DNA of 30,559 bases from a bacterium (GCA_010027825.1 RGUK01000011.1:1-30559), one strand, 5' to 3'; counted from the first letter of the stretch, positions 1-9,028 are shown. Notes: generated by a model not told the origin, from the letters alone. Program-made: numbers and translations.

Positions 1-647
1 GCGTCAGCCAGCCCGCGTAACACCGCAGCCATTTTAACAGACGGAGCGTTATTTGTATCAATAGGCGGTTGAACTTCGTTGGCGCTGGCCAGAGCCGCCT
101 GCGCCCAGTTACCGCCGGCGCCTGCATCCTTTTCCGCCTGCGCAAGCTGAGTTAAAGCTTCAAGCTGCAGCTGAACACGGGCTGCCGGGGTGCGCCCTAG
201 GTCAAAGCCGAGCGGCGCAGTAATACCAAGCTGTTCAGCGAGTTCAGCCCCGGAAATGCAACTAGTCGAGGCGGCCTTTTGCAACTGACCAGACACGTAG
301 GCAATGCGGTCGGCCGGGCGGAATACGTGACTGATATCAAAAAACGTCGGATTGGGGTTATCGGCATGTAGCACGTGTCCGTCTTCCAGCACCCGACCCA
401 TATTGTGCTTTAAACCGCCAGCTTTGCAGTGGCCGCCGTTCTCGATAGAGTCGCAATACTCGGCCCGCGTTTTGGCCGAATTGCCGCACGACGAGCACTT
501 GTCAAACGGGATCTTGCACGCCATCGAAACGGCGATTTCTTTGTCGTTGGCCAACTTTTCAAGTTCTTTGTCGGCAATCAGGCCGCCATTTCGGTCTGCC
601 GCTTCTTTCGAGCCGTTTAGCGCCACAACCAGCTCGATACGCTTCAT
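1..647 (-). CDS. C-terminal fragment of a capsid-protease-like structural gene (runs off the window)
   Basis: This reading frame is open from about position 655 down to the window edge and starts at best with ATG at 645-647 (MKRIELVVALNGS). It continues the protein begun at 987 but in another frame. The fragment reads like one conserved protein: NGGLIADKELEKLA, then a four-cysteine cluster (CSSCGN...AEYC, about residues 50-65) that may bind zinc, then HVLHADNPNPTFFDIS and FRPADRIAYV, then a helical Ala/Gln-rich tail. In intact relatives, as I recall them, the N-terminal part and this part form one polypeptide of the prohead-protease or head-structure type; I cannot confirm the family. There is no separate Shine-Dalgarno at 647, so independent translation is doubtful. 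The frame break is probably a small deletion, an extra base or an assembly error. The true 3' end lies outside the window. Confidence 0.55.
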   Translation of the reverse strand, partial: MKRIELVVALNGSKEAADRNGGLIADKELEKLANDKEIAVSMACKIPFDKCSSCGNSAKTRAEYCDSIENGGHCKAGGLKHNMGRVLEDGHVLHADNPNPTFFDISHVFRPADRIAYVSGQLQKAASTSCISGAELAEQLGITAPLGFDLGRTPAARVQLQLEALTQLAQAEKDAGAGGNWAQAALASANEVQPPIDTNNAPSVKMAAVLRGLAD

Positions 648-987
648 GGGTTCGTGGTATGCACTGGCCTTTGTTGGCATGGTCACGGTAAAAGCGCGCA
701 AATTTTTCAAACGTCTGGTGGTAGTTCCTGCAGCAATCACGCGTAAAACCGTCGCCGTTACGGTTCGGGCCGTAATCTTCCGTGGCGCCAATCGCAATCA
801 TGTGAACCGGCACTTCGTCCTTGGCAAACTTGATATTTTCAAGCTTGTGCGCAAACTCAGCCCCGGCGCGTTTCACAAGTTCTTGCTTGTCGGTGCCGAT
901 AATGCCGCGGCTCGATACTTTGATCAGCGCGGCAACCGGTTCGCTAAAGTCTTGCGAGTGCGGCTGGATAACTTTGATCATGCTCAT
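559..987 (-). CDS. N-terminal fragment of a capsid-protease-like structural gene (frame broken near 650)
   Basis: Starts at ATG 987 (MSMIKVIQ) behind a GAGAG Shine-Dalgarno, 2 nt after the stop of the upstream gene. Residues 1 to about 108 look genuine: VPVHMIAIGATEDYGPNRNGDGF followed by FARFYRDHANK. An NRNGDGF-type turn followed by a conserved His-containing FYRDHAN segment resembles prohead proteases (T4 gp21 has a comparable NRNG stretch). After about residue 110 the frame gives a low-quality, Cys/Arg-rich tail (RAGCGAKRLERSGRPK), while good coding continues in the next frame as YHEPMKRIELVV. The crossover lies at about 645-655. The last ~30 codons of this frame are therefore probably not real. 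Function assignment is tentative; capsid maturation or head structure fits the virion-type neighbours. Confidence 0.55.
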   Translation of the reverse strand: MSMIKVIQPHSQDFSEPVAALIKVSSRGIIGTDKQELVKRAGAEFAHKLENIKFAKDEVPVHMIAIGATEDYGPNRNGDGFTRDCCRNYHQTFEKFARFYRDHANKGQCIPRTHEAYRAGCGAKRLERSGRPKWRPDCRQRT

Positions 988-989
988 GT

Positions 990-1973
990 TTACTCTCTCG
1001 CAGAGGAACCGCCGAGACTGTTAAGCAGCGCCGGGACGCCAAGAGCGCCTAAAACCGGCAACCCGATTCCCGCCCAATGTCCGCCTACGCGCGGCATGTT
1101 ACGGAGCGCCTGTCGCAGGCCCGTACCGGTTAGCTTACGGCCAGCCTTACCTACGCCAGATGCGTTCTCCGCCGCAATCGCTGCTAACACGTTGGCGGCG
1201 TCGTCCGCGTTACGACCCAGCGCGCCGCCTAGAAAATTACCCCGCGCGGCGCGGGTCGCAGCATTTACGCGCCCAGTGACAGCGGCAGGCGTTGTAATAC
1301 CGGCGGTTTCAAGCGGCAAACTCACGTCGCGCGGAACATAGTCGGCGCCGCGCAGGCGGCGGAGGCTATTGAGAATTTGTTTTGTCAGCGACGGGTCATT
1401 TTTTGCTTCTGGTAATTTGCGCAAATGCTTTGTGAGATTATTTGTTACACGCGTAGGGCCGCTGTTCGCGCGAAGTTGCTCAACCGTTGGTTTTAACTGT
1501 TTTGCCGCTTCATCGCCGGAGGCTAGAAACCTATCCATCTTGCCGTACGCGTCCAGCGAATTTGCGGCCTGCCTGCCGCCGTACGCGCCGGCGCCTGCGC
1601 CAGCGATGTTCAACAGCGCATTACCAGCAGAGCCGTCTTGATTTTTTGCAGCAGCGATTGCGGGCGGCGGCGTTGTTTTGGTCAGCAACATGTTCTTTGC
1701 GGCTGTTGCGCCCAGCCCGCCGATGCCGCCCATTAGCGCGTAATCGAGCATCGCGCGGCGTTTCTTTTTACCCTGTAACGCGCCAATTAACCCGCCAGCA
1801 CCGGCACCCAGCGCAGCGTTCTGAAGATACGGGTTACTTAGAATTTGCGACAGGTCGGCCTGTTTGCCGAGTTCGGCTGTCACTGCCGCGACTTTCTCTA
1901 CGGCAGGATCGGGGGTACGAGTCGCAATCGCGGATAGACCGCGCGCAAGTTCTTGTAGATTTATTGACGACAT
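990..1973 (-). CDS. Glycine-zipper virion/membrane-active protein, 327 aa
   Basis: Start chosen at ATG 1971-1973 (MSSINLQELARG), one base after the TAA of the upstream gene; the longer reading MLAVWCN upstream overlaps that gene and has no support. The N-terminus is helical. A glycine-zipper hydrophobic block follows (NAALGAGAGGLIGAL, about 51-65), then a basic KKKRR step and a second zipper (MGGIGGLGATAAK, about 80-92). After a Pro/Ala stretch comes another AGAGAGAYGGRQA segment. The C-terminus ends with GIGLPVLGALGVPALL, a further membrane-like segment. Such hydrophobic glycine repeats separated by basic patches occur in internal virion proteins that insert into membranes during DNA entry; that role is inferred. 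The genes starting at 15271, 16003 and 21901 share this architecture. I do not recognise a named family. Confidence 0.8.
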   Translation of the reverse strand: MSSINLQELARGLSAIATRTPDPAVEKVAAVTAELGKQADLSQILSNPYLQNAALGAGAGGLIGALQGKKKRRAMLDYALMGGIGGLGATAAKNMLLTKTTPPPAIAAAKNQDGSAGNALLNIAGAGAGAYGGRQAANSLDAYGKMDRFLASGDEAAKQLKPTVEQLRANSGPTRVTNNLTKHLRKLPEAKNDPSLTKQILNSLRRLRGADYVPRDVSLPLETAGITTPAAVTGRVNAATRAARGNFLGGALGRNADDAANVLAAIAAENASGVGKAGRKLTGTGLRQALRNMPRVGGHWAGIGLPVLGALGVPALLNSLGGSSARE

Positions 1974-1974
1974 A

Positions 1975-3360
1975 TTACACCAAACCGCGAGCATGAATCT
2001 GTGATTCGAGATTGTTTTTTAACGCTTCAGCGCGAATCTTTTCCATTTCAACAAGCTGCTTAATATCAAAATCAGCCAGCTGACCAGCTTCAAGACGCTT
2101 GCGCAGCAACGCCTGCATAGCAGCGCCAGATCCAGTGAAGTTCGGCGCAATCTCAGCGATTTGATTGTAAGCCGTTGCAATCTCGTGCGGATCGTAGCCG
2201 GAGATTACAGGGTCGTTCAAAATTAAATCGTTTAGCACGCCGCGCGATTTAATCTGCTGTAGTTTGTTCTCGTGCTCGGCATCTGACATGCGCATATACG
2301 CTTTTTGTTTTTGCGCCAGCGGATTAGTAGCTTTTTCTTCGTTAGCGCCCATCTCACTTGCGATGCCCTTGGGGCTCATGAGCTTACCGAGGTGCCCCAT
2401 CGTCCCGCTGTACGATGTCAGCGGCGGAGCTGATTCCGTATCTGGTTTTTTTTTATCTTTAACCGCCGCCACCTTAAGGGCGAGCGGCGCTGTTTTCGGA
2501 TCATGCAGAATAGAACCGGTAACCGTCGCGGGCGCGCTCTTTTTTTCAACAGTCGGTTGGTTTAGCGCAGCCAACTTGCTCGCGGCGTCGTTGCGCAGCT
2601 CGACGGCTTTGATCACATTTTCAACAAGCGTCACGACAGGTAGAGAACCAAAAAAGTTCTCGTTTGTGGCGGCTTGTTTTGTGAAGTGCGGATAGACGGC
2701 AGCGATCTTGTTTAATGTTGAAACGCCGATGTCGCCAAGCCGTAACCCGACTTCGCGAACAGCGTCGGAAAACGACATGTTGCCGGGCACGCGAAAATAT
2801 TGCGCCAACTCTTCCATGGCCGAAGCCGCTTTGTGGTGGGAAACTGTCGCCAGCCGCCGCACCTCGTCAGCCTCGCGACGCGTGGCCTGCTTTTCGCTAT
2901 AAGCCCGCCGCGCCGCAGAGTGGTCGTCGCGCGGTGGCGGTACATATGTGGGCGCAGGTAGTACGCTCTTCGCGGCAGCGGCTTTGTTTAAGCTTTCATT
3001 CCGTCGGGCGATAAACCCACGCGGCGACACAGCGTACTCAGTCGAGATGATGCTGTTATTTGTTAATTCAGCAGAGGTTTTGACGTTTTTCGGATAAAGC
3101 GCATCCATGACGACGTTAACATCGGCGAGCTGGAAATCTGCGGCTTTTTCCAGCGTTGTCTCGCCCAGTTCGCGCTGCTTGTTTGTGCGTCCGGTGTTAT
3201 AGGCGTGCACCATGAGATTGATGTGCCCAGCAGGAATTCCGGCGTCACTTGCGCTTTTGATAATAGCGGCGTTTGGCGTAGACCCGTCGTTGACCAGAGT
3301 GGCCGCACGCTCAATTGCGCTCAGCAATTTTTGCTCAGCTTCTTTACTTAATGCCCGCAT
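1975..3360 (-). CDS. Virion-associated helical protein, 461 aa
   Basis: Starts at ATG 3358-3360 (MRALSKEAEQKLL), overlapping the end of the upstream gene by 17 nt, and stops with TAA at 1975-1977. It is mostly alpha-helical, with Ala/Lys-rich linkers around residues 120-160 and 265-320 (one is KKKPDTESAPP). The most globular part is C-terminal: LNDLILNDPVISGYDPHEIATAYN followed by IAEIAPNFTGSGAAMQALLRKRLEAG, about residues 370-430, ending in a charged helix. There are no transmembrane segments or catalytic motifs. Its position between two structural-type genes suggests a virion structural, scaffolding or tail-associated protein. I do not recognise a named family. Confidence 0.8.
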   Translation of the reverse strand: MRALSKEAEQKLLSAIERAATLVNDGSTPNAAIIKSASDAGIPAGHINLMVHAYNTGRTNKQRELGETTLEKAADFQLADVNVVMDALYPKNVKTSAELTNNSIISTEYAVSPRGFIARRNESLNKAAAAKSVLPAPTYVPPPRDDHSAARRAYSEKQATRREADEVRRLATVSHHKAASAMEELAQYFRVPGNMSFSDAVREVGLRLGDIGVSTLNKIAAVYPHFTKQAATNENFFGSLPVVTLVENVIKAVELRNDAASKLAALNQPTVEKKSAPATVTGSILHDPKTAPLALKVAAVKDKKKPDTESAPPLTSYSGTMGHLGKLMSPKGIASEMGANEEKATNPLAQKQKAYMRMSDAEHENKLQQIKSRGVLNDLILNDPVISGYDPHEIATAYNQIAEIAPNFTGSGAAMQALLRKRLEAGQLADFDIKQLVEMEKIRAEALKNNLESQIHARGLV

Positions 3361-4291
3361 CGGTTTTCTCCGGGTAGTGCAGTTCTTGAATCAGCCCTTG
3401 ATGCTGCAAAGAACCGCCAGCCGCAATAATCATCATTTCGTCGTTACGTAATTCTGCAGCGCCGTCATCAAAGGGTAACATTTTTATGGCTGCGGAATCT
3501 AGTTTTGTCCCCACTTTGAACGGTAATGTCGCCAGCATCGCGCCAATGTTTTCAACAATAGTGGCCTGCGATTTAGTGGCGTTATCGCTGTTTTTCTCGA
3601 TCTCTACATATTTTACAAAAGAATCGATCAGCGGTAACTGGGTGTGGCTGTTGACGGGCACGGTAAGGCTGGCAATGGCGGCCTTGTACTTCATCGAGTT
3701 CACAGCAAAATCTTGGAAAAACCCTGACACACCCGCGGCAGAATCAGGCTTCGGCATTTCAAGGCAACGGTTAATCGCAGCGTCGAGTACGTACTGGCCG
3801 CCGCGATATCCCAATAGTTTCCACAACAGGTCGTAGTGGCGTTCTTGTAGTCCGCGCGTTACAGCATCTGCCATTATAACGTTAACGACATAGTCCCTGT
3901 TAACCAGCTTCTCGCGCACATCAAAAAAGGTGTTGGCGTACGCCGCAATAGTCTCAACCTCTGTGCCGAGCTTATCCGCAATTTCTTGGTCAGACTCGCC
4001 GGCAAGAATGCGCGCTTCGATAGCCCACCGCGTTGGTTGCTTGTCGGCCGCCCATATAGAGTGCGCCCAGAACATGGCGCTGTCGCGAAGCAACGCGCCG
4101 TACAACGCGTTGGGGTCGTTATTCGCCTGCTCAAAGTGTCGCTTTAATCGCAGCGCGCGGCGAATCCACACAAAACCTTCTGCGCCGTCTAGCGCGCGCG
4201 ACGCTTTACGCCCGCCGCTATCAATCTGAACAGCGCGCAACCAGCGCCAATTTGGCGGGCGCAGCGGGTTAGTGCGGAACGCGTTCAACAT
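3344..4291 (-). CDS. HTH-containing structural-operon protein, 315 aa
   Basis: Starts at ATG 4289-4291, coupled to the upstream gene by a TAATG overlap. Residues about 88-125 (RWAIEARILAGESDQEIADKLG followed by EVETIAAYANTFFDVREKL) have the spacing of a helix-turn-helix: a first helix, ESDQEIADKLG as turn and support helix, and a recognition-like helix. The rest is helical, with LLWKLLGYRGGQYVLDAAI at about 155-173 and a C-terminal part rich in hydrophobic strands. The N-terminal ~45 residues are basic and Pro/Trp-rich. The HTH recalls sigma region 4 or resolvase-type HTHs, so a transcription role alongside the phage RNA polymerase is possible, but the genomic place (between virion-type genes) fits a structural or packaging protein equally well. 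Function unresolved. Confidence 0.75.
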   Translation of the reverse strand: MLNAFRTNPLRPPNWRWLRAVQIDSGGRKASRALDGAEGFVWIRRALRLKRHFEQANNDPNALYGALLRDSAMFWAHSIWAADKQPTRWAIEARILAGESDQEIADKLGTEVETIAAYANTFFDVREKLVNRDYVVNVIMADAVTRGLQERHYDLLWKLLGYRGGQYVLDAAINRCLEMPKPDSAAGVSGFFQDFAVNSMKYKAAIASLTVPVNSHTQLPLIDSFVKYVEIEKNSDNATKSQATIVENIGAMLATLPFKVGTKLDSAAIKMLPFDDGAAELRNDEMMIIAAGGSLQHQGLIQELHYPEKTDAGIK

Positions 4292-4674
4292 TAGCGCAGC
4301 GTCGGCGTGTCGACGGTAACGGAAAAGACCAGCGTCTTCGTGGCGGACGGCGTAATCTTCAGATACAGATATCTTTGCGGATTTGTCGGCGTACCGTCGC
4401 GGTTCAAGTACGAAACGTCTAGGTTATTTGTAAACGGCGTCGTCTGGTCAAACGATAAGACTTTGAACGTATCGGCTGGCAACTCGCTGTTTGGCGCCTT
4501 ATCCTGCTTGCTAGAGTAAAGCGTTGCTGTGAAGTTGCCGGTCGCACCGCCCGACGCCTCAACGAGACTGTAACCCTTGAGAATGCCGCGATGCGGCATA
4601 GGCACCGCGACCGTTGTGGCCGTGCCGCTGTTGGCTGTAAATGTAACGCTACCGGACCATACTGTGCTGGGCAT
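4291..4674 (-). CDS. Small beta-rich virion protein, 127 aa
   Basis: Starts at ATG 4672-4674 (MPSTVWSGSVTF) behind a strong AAAGGTG Shine-Dalgarno, 9 nt after the stop of the upstream 793-aa gene. The chain alternates short hydrophobic strands with Thr/Ser/Gly turns (VTFTANSGTATTVAVPM, GNFTATLYSS, RYLYLKITPSATKTLVFSVTV), typical of an all-beta sandwich. There is no signal peptide, membrane segment or catalytic motif. Size, composition and neighbours suggest a capsid decoration, head-completion or tail-surface protein; this is inference from fold-like composition only. Translation of the next gene is coupled to it by TAATG. Confidence 0.8.
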   Translation of the reverse strand: MPSTVWSGSVTFTANSGTATTVAVPMPHRGILKGYSLVEASGGATGNFTATLYSSKQDKAPNSELPADTFKVLSFDQTTPFTNNLDVSYLNRDGTPTNPQRYLYLKITPSATKTLVFSVTVDTPTLR

Positions 4675-4683
4675 ATTTCACCT

Positions 4684-7065
4684 TTAGGCGTTAGCGATAG
4701 CGCCAAGATCGATATCCTGCGCGGCTTCTTCGGGATACGGCTCGATGGTCTTCTGCTTGAGGAACAGAATGACGTCGCCCAGCATTTCAAACGCATTGCG
4801 CAGCGAGTCTTCTAATTCCGGCATATCAGCTTTGCCGTAACGTTCGGCAAACCGGTCACCGTGCCAATAGAACATAAACAAGATGCGGCCTAGTTTATCG
4901 AGGCCCTTGGTCAGCTCGCCCATGTAACGATCGACCAGCGAGTCGTCTCGCACGGCGCGCAGCATGGCGCCCACCATTGCCGTGTCGAACACTTCGCGCT
5001 GCCCACTCTGCGCGGCGTCGATGACAGAGCGAACGTCGCGCTGATCGAGAAGCGTGTTGGGGTTGTACACGCTGCGGTCAGTTTGGCTGGCGCTCATGCC
5101 CGGCACCTGTACAGCGGTGTCGATACCGAGCTGTGTCGGGACGCTTGTGCCCATGATGCTCTCGCCGCCCATAACCGGACCCGGATCTGTGGGCGCCGAC
5201 GGGGCGCCGTTGATCATCATCGGACCGCCGTACGGATCGGCATACTTAACGCGGCACTCAAACTTGCGCTTGGCGGCCGCTTGCTTCAGGATCTCGCGCG
5301 CTGCTTCTTCGCGCAGCCCGTGATGTTCAACAAGCGTTACAAGTGCTTTGATCGGGCTGAGTCCGGCTTCTTTGTTAATAGTTACCGATGTGCCGTTGTG
5401 GTAAACGGTTAGCGCGGCGGTTTTTTGCATAAGTGCCAGCTGTGCGTCGACGAGGTTACCGGGCTGCAGGGCTGGCGGATCACTCTCGCCGCATCCACAA
5501 GCGCCTTGATCTTCGGCCGCCTCGGCGTCGTCTTCGCCCTTGGTGACCTTGAGCAGCTTGAAACCTTCTGGCACAAAGATGTCGCCCATGCTCGCGCGCA
5601 GGCTGGCGCCCTTCTTGCCGTTCAAGTGAATACGCACGCCGTCGCGCCATTTGTCGTAGTTCAACGGGTCGGTGTAGCAGCACGCGCCAATCGAACCCTT
5701 GGGCGGATACTTCGAATGGTCTTCAAGATGCACCTCATAGACTGTGCTGCCGTTGCTGTCGCCATACTCTTTGATCACGCGAAACGGCGCTGTCGTGTCG
5801 CCACGTTTGCTGAGCGCAATGTATCGCGCGTCTTTGCTCGGCACACTATTGGCTTCTGGCAAGCCGTCGAACCACTTGTCAAATTCCTCGCCCCCGATTC
5901 GGGCCAGAGCAAAAACTTGGTCGGCACGAGTGTTGAGCCAGTTACGGGCCCCATCAACGCGCACCACAGTGATAAAGTTTTCGCGTTTGGCGGCGCCTTG
6001 CGGGTGTACAGCGACGTAGCAGCGCTCGATGTTGCCCGGCTTGACGAGGATTTCGTACAAGCCGCTTTCAGTCGGGTTGAATAGCTTTTTCTCGACCTGA
6101 ATGTGATACGGGATGGAGACATTGTCGCGATCGCGCTCGTCTTGAATTAGAACGCCGTCGCGCAGTAGCTTCTCCTGATCTTCTTCGCTGTAACCGACAG
6201 GAGCTTTAGTTTGCACCGTCACGTCGTACGTAATTACTTTAAGGCCCTTTGCCGCAGCGGGTTCTTTCGGGGCTTCGGATAGCACACTGGCAATTTTTGT
6301 GTTGGCCGCGTCTTCACGAAACTTCGCCATGACCATCGCTTCGCGCACCACGTCCAGCCCGTGAAACTCGTCGATGGCTTTGGCCAGCTGCGGCGCGTGT
6401 TGGCACGTTTTAATCAACGTGGCAATTACTTCCAGCCCGGCTTGCTTTAAAAAGGTCGGCAGGTCTAGCGCTGCGCCGATTTCCTTAAAAGTTTGCGCGG
6501 TGTTTAGCGTGGCGCTCTTGGCGAGAGCCGGCATTGCCGCCGTCATCATTTCCTTGAGCGTGGGCTGCGCCGAACCAAACTTAGCCGGGCTGCGCGAAAG
6601 CTGCGTGAAGTCGGGCTGGCGTTGCCCCATATTCGATAGGTTGCGCTCGACGCCGCTGCCCAGAATGTTGGGTTTGCGGTTAATGAGGTAATTGATCCAA
6701 TTTTCCTTGAGCGGCACGAACATGTCCTGATTTTTGATATACAGGAGTTCGTGACCCTTGAGGTCGCCGTTGAGAAAAAACACCGGCGCGTACAGCCAGT
6801 TGGAACCAACCTTGAACGCGAAAACGCCGACCGCTTTGGTGTTTTCTCGGTTGCGATCGAGCAGCTGGAAGCCGATTTCGTGATCTAGCAGCTTGGGGGC
6901 CGAATCGCGCAGGTAGGCGTGCGCCAGATTGCTAAACGACTGCTCAAAAGAGGTGTCGTCGCCCTTGCCGCCTAAATCGGCATATTTGGTCTGAGTGCGG
7001 TCATACGACTTCAGCACATTCAGCCAATGCTTAACAGACGACTCTTTCGCTTTTTTGTTATACAC
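4684..7065 (-). CDS. Large virion structural protein, 793 aa
   Basis: Start chosen at GTG 7063-7065 (VYNKKAKESSVKHW) because a perfect GGAGG lies 6 nt upstream; a longer TTG-initiated form (7089) would run through that site. Visible regions: an N-terminal globular part with strands around residues 85-140 (GVFAFKVGSNWLYAPVFFLN); an Ala-rich helical part to about 270; a mixed alpha/beta part (VITYDVTVQTKAPVGYS, ESGLYEILVKPGNIERCYVAV); an acidic GACGCGES segment near 540; and a C-terminal helical part (LTKGLDKLGRILFMFYWHGD) ending in acidic residues. Size and operon position suit a major tail, head or baseplate component, or a portal-like protein. No diagnostic motif was found, so the exact role is unknown. 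Confidence 0.8.
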   Translation of the reverse strand: MYNKKAKESSVKHWLNVLKSYDRTQTKYADLGGKGDDTSFEQSFSNLAHAYLRDSAPKLLDHEIGFQLLDRNRENTKAVGVFAFKVGSNWLYAPVFFLNGDLKGHELLYIKNQDMFVPLKENWINYLINRKPNILGSGVERNLSNMGQRQPDFTQLSRSPAKFGSAQPTLKEMMTAAMPALAKSATLNTAQTFKEIGAALDLPTFLKQAGLEVIATLIKTCQHAPQLAKAIDEFHGLDVVREAMVMAKFREDAANTKIASVLSEAPKEPAAAKGLKVITYDVTVQTKAPVGYSEEDQEKLLRDGVLIQDERDRDNVSIPYHIQVEKKLFNPTESGLYEILVKPGNIERCYVAVHPQGAAKRENFITVVRVDGARNWLNTRADQVFALARIGGEEFDKWFDGLPEANSVPSKDARYIALSKRGDTTAPFRVIKEYGDSNGSTVYEVHLEDHSKYPPKGSIGACCYTDPLNYDKWRDGVRIHLNGKKGASLRASMGDIFVPEGFKLLKVTKGEDDAEAAEDQGACGCGESDPPALQPGNLVDAQLALMQKTAALTVYHNGTSVTINKEAGLSPIKALVTLVEHHGLREEAAREILKQAAAKRKFECRVKYADPYGGPMMINGAPSAPTDPGPVMGGESIMGTSVPTQLGIDTAVQVPGMSASQTDRSVYNPNTLLDQRDVRSVIDAAQSGQREVFDTAMVGAMLRAVRDDSLVDRYMGELTKGLDKLGRILFMFYWHGDRFAERYGKADMPELEDSLRNAFEMLGDVILFLKQKTIEPYPEEAAQDIDLGAIANA

Positions 7066-7146
7066 GGCCAGCCTCCATGCTGCGCTCAAAATTGGACACA
7101 GTACTAATTTACTGCGCCGAAGTCTCTATATCCTACAAAAACGGGT

Positions 7147-9027
7147 TCAAGGCTTCCACCCGCTTGTTGAGCCTGTTACGCCAAATTGCTCTCCCTGAGC
7201 TAAAGCAGGTACATAACTGCTACCCGCGGTATCGCTGCTTAAACCACGCTGTACGCTGTTCATAAGCCCTTTTTCCTGATACGAGCCCAACATGCGGGTC
7301 ATCCAGTCAGGGTCGTTTGAGATGTTTGCCATGCCGCGCACCATTTCTGGCTGGAACGGCGGCGGTTCTTTATGCGCTTGAATTGTTTTAACGCCATATT
7401 TGTTTAAGTTTGTCAGCACGTTTTTACCGATCTTTGTGCCGATTGAATAGTGCAACACGGGTTTTTCTAAATAGTGCCCGGTTAACGTGTTTGGCGCGGC
7501 CGATACGCTACCTTCTCGCGGCGTCCAATTACGCTCAATAGCGGAGTAAGGCACTACGTCGTCAGGCACGTAATCGCCGTATTCGTCGGTCAGGCGTACA
7601 TGATTTACAAGTCCGCGCGCCAGTAGTTCGATGTTGCGGCGATGGGCTGTAATACCGCTGTTACCCATGACCTGCCGCATAGCTTGCACAAAATAACGAC
7701 GTCCTTCGCCTACGCCTTTGTGCCGGACAATTTCTGCTGGATTTGGCATACCCTCCGATATAACGTCACCAGCTTCAAGCTCATCGCCCTTTTTGACCGA
7801 AAGATTTCTCTCTGTCGGAACGTAGTGGTCCTGACCGTTAATCTGCACATAGTGGCCGCCCTGCGGAGCCGGACGAACTTCCTGCACACGGCCGTCTAGC
7901 TGCGCGTGCACGGCGCCGTCTGGGTATTTCTTCGGGACCTGTACAAGCGCGTTGAGCGCTTTAAAACCCGAAATCGCTCCCGCGCCGCCGACACCGCCAG
8001 AGTGCTTCGAGCTGATCTGGCTTTGCGTGACTGGTTCCGACAGCGCCTGTGCTGCCGCGATACCCACATAATCTCCAACAGGCGGTAAACGCCCCTTTTC
8101 CCTGTAACCCACATCTTTCGCATAAACACCGCCGTCCCCGGGGCCGCCAACAATCGGGCTGCGAACTAAGATATCTTTGGCGCCACTTTCCTTCAGATCC
8201 CGAAGTATCTTGGGCGTCAAAATTGTGTTGCGTTTATATGGCCCGACGGCGCGCGCTAATAACGCGCCCTCGTTATCCGGGTCGTCTACGTCGGTTGGGT
8301 ACCCGCGCTCTTCTAGCGCGGCGCGGCGCTCTTCGTCGGTGTCGTCGTCATCATCCGCGGTAACCAACAGCCGATGCGTCATCTGCGCCAACTGTTTACC
8401 ATAGAAACCAGCGTCAGCCGTTGCGGTTTTAAGATCAATTACGCCCTTACGTGTTCCGAATGCGCCGGCAAAATACTCTACCGGCCGCAAGCCTTGGCTG
8501 TATCCGCGCAATACCGGAATTGGAATTGGATCGCCGCGATGGTCGAGATACTGCATGTCGGCGCCAAGAATTGAGTTCAGCTGAAATTTGTTGCCGACCC
8601 CAGAGCCGGCAATCTGGTGCGCCAGCGGATTGTCCTGCCCCTCGGCCTCCTTGTACACCTTGTCGAGCAGTTCTTGTTGCGCAGCCTGCGCCAGTTCAAG
8701 CAATTTAATATTGCGCTGTTTTTCATCGAGCCGTTTGTCGGCAAAAATGTCGCGCATTTGATTCTGTACGCGCAACTGAACGTGCCGCGCCGCTAGCGTC
8801 GGACGAATATCTTTGAGTCCAAACGATAAACCGTTCGTCGTGTAACCGGCATCACGACCAATGTCGTGAAGCCGCTTCATCACGTCACGATATTTTTCTG
8901 GGTGGTTTTTTGCCAAATCGGTGGCGACGTTTGACATCGTTTTTTTAGTTAATACGCGATCATAGTCGCGCATTTCGGGCGGCAACGCTTCATTAATCAA
9001 AAGTTGTCCAAGCGTCGTCTTTAGCAT
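7147..9027 (-). CDS. RNA polymerase beta-prime, C-terminal half (rpoC2-like), 626 aa
   Basis: Starts at ATG 9025-9027, two bases past the previous stop. It opens exactly where cellular beta-prime resumes after its conserved region D: TTLGQLLINEALP (compare TTVGRVLFNEILP), then LHDIGRDAGYTTNGLSFGL. Further landmarks are the F-loop-like SGVGNKFQLNSILGADM (about 141-158), the bridge helix (about 183-225, EYFAGAFGTRKGVIDLK then TADAGFYGKQL), and the trigger-loop base helix VGIAAAQALSEPVTQ (about 321-335) running into SQISSKHSGG. Within the trigger loop His342 keeps the catalytic-histidine place, while the usual Met-Arg-Thr-Phe before it reads Ile-Ser-Ser-Lys. The C-terminal part keeps the clamp/jaw segment AEIVRHKGVGEGRRYFV and a HRRNIELLARGL helix. 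The last ~110 residues do not resemble bacterial beta-prime. The chain must associate with the 1467-aa chain to form an active centre. Confidence 0.95.
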   Translation of the reverse strand: MLKTTLGQLLINEALPPEMRDYDRVLTKKTMSNVATDLAKNHPEKYRDVMKRLHDIGRDAGYTTNGLSFGLKDIRPTLAARHVQLRVQNQMRDIFADKRLDEKQRNIKLLELAQAAQQELLDKVYKEAEGQDNPLAHQIAGSGVGNKFQLNSILGADMQYLDHRGDPIPIPVLRGYSQGLRPVEYFAGAFGTRKGVIDLKTATADAGFYGKQLAQMTHRLLVTADDDDDTDEERRAALEERGYPTDVDDPDNEGALLARAVGPYKRNTILTPKILRDLKESGAKDILVRSPIVGGPGDGGVYAKDVGYREKGRLPPVGDYVGIAAAQALSEPVTQSQISSKHSGGVGGAGAISGFKALNALVQVPKKYPDGAVHAQLDGRVQEVRPAPQGGHYVQINGQDHYVPTERNLSVKKGDELEAGDVISEGMPNPAEIVRHKGVGEGRRYFVQAMRQVMGNSGITAHRRNIELLARGLVNHVRLTDEYGDYVPDDVVPYSAIERNWTPREGSVSAAPNTLTGHYLEKPVLHYSIGTKIGKNVLTNLNKYGVKTIQAHKEPPPFQPEMVRGMANISNDPDWMTRMLGSYQEKGLMNSVQRGLSSDTAGSSYVPALAQGEQFGVTGSTSGWKP

Positions 9028-9028
9028 G

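Noticed and set aside
352..1341. Plus-strand open frame of 329 codons
   Set aside because: Antisense to two minus-strand genes with better starts and conserved-looking protein; composition (Arg/Ala/Pro-rich) is typical of shadow frames at this GC.
5425..6084. Plus-strand open frame of 219 codons
   Set aside because: Antisense within the 793-aa structural gene; no start signal.
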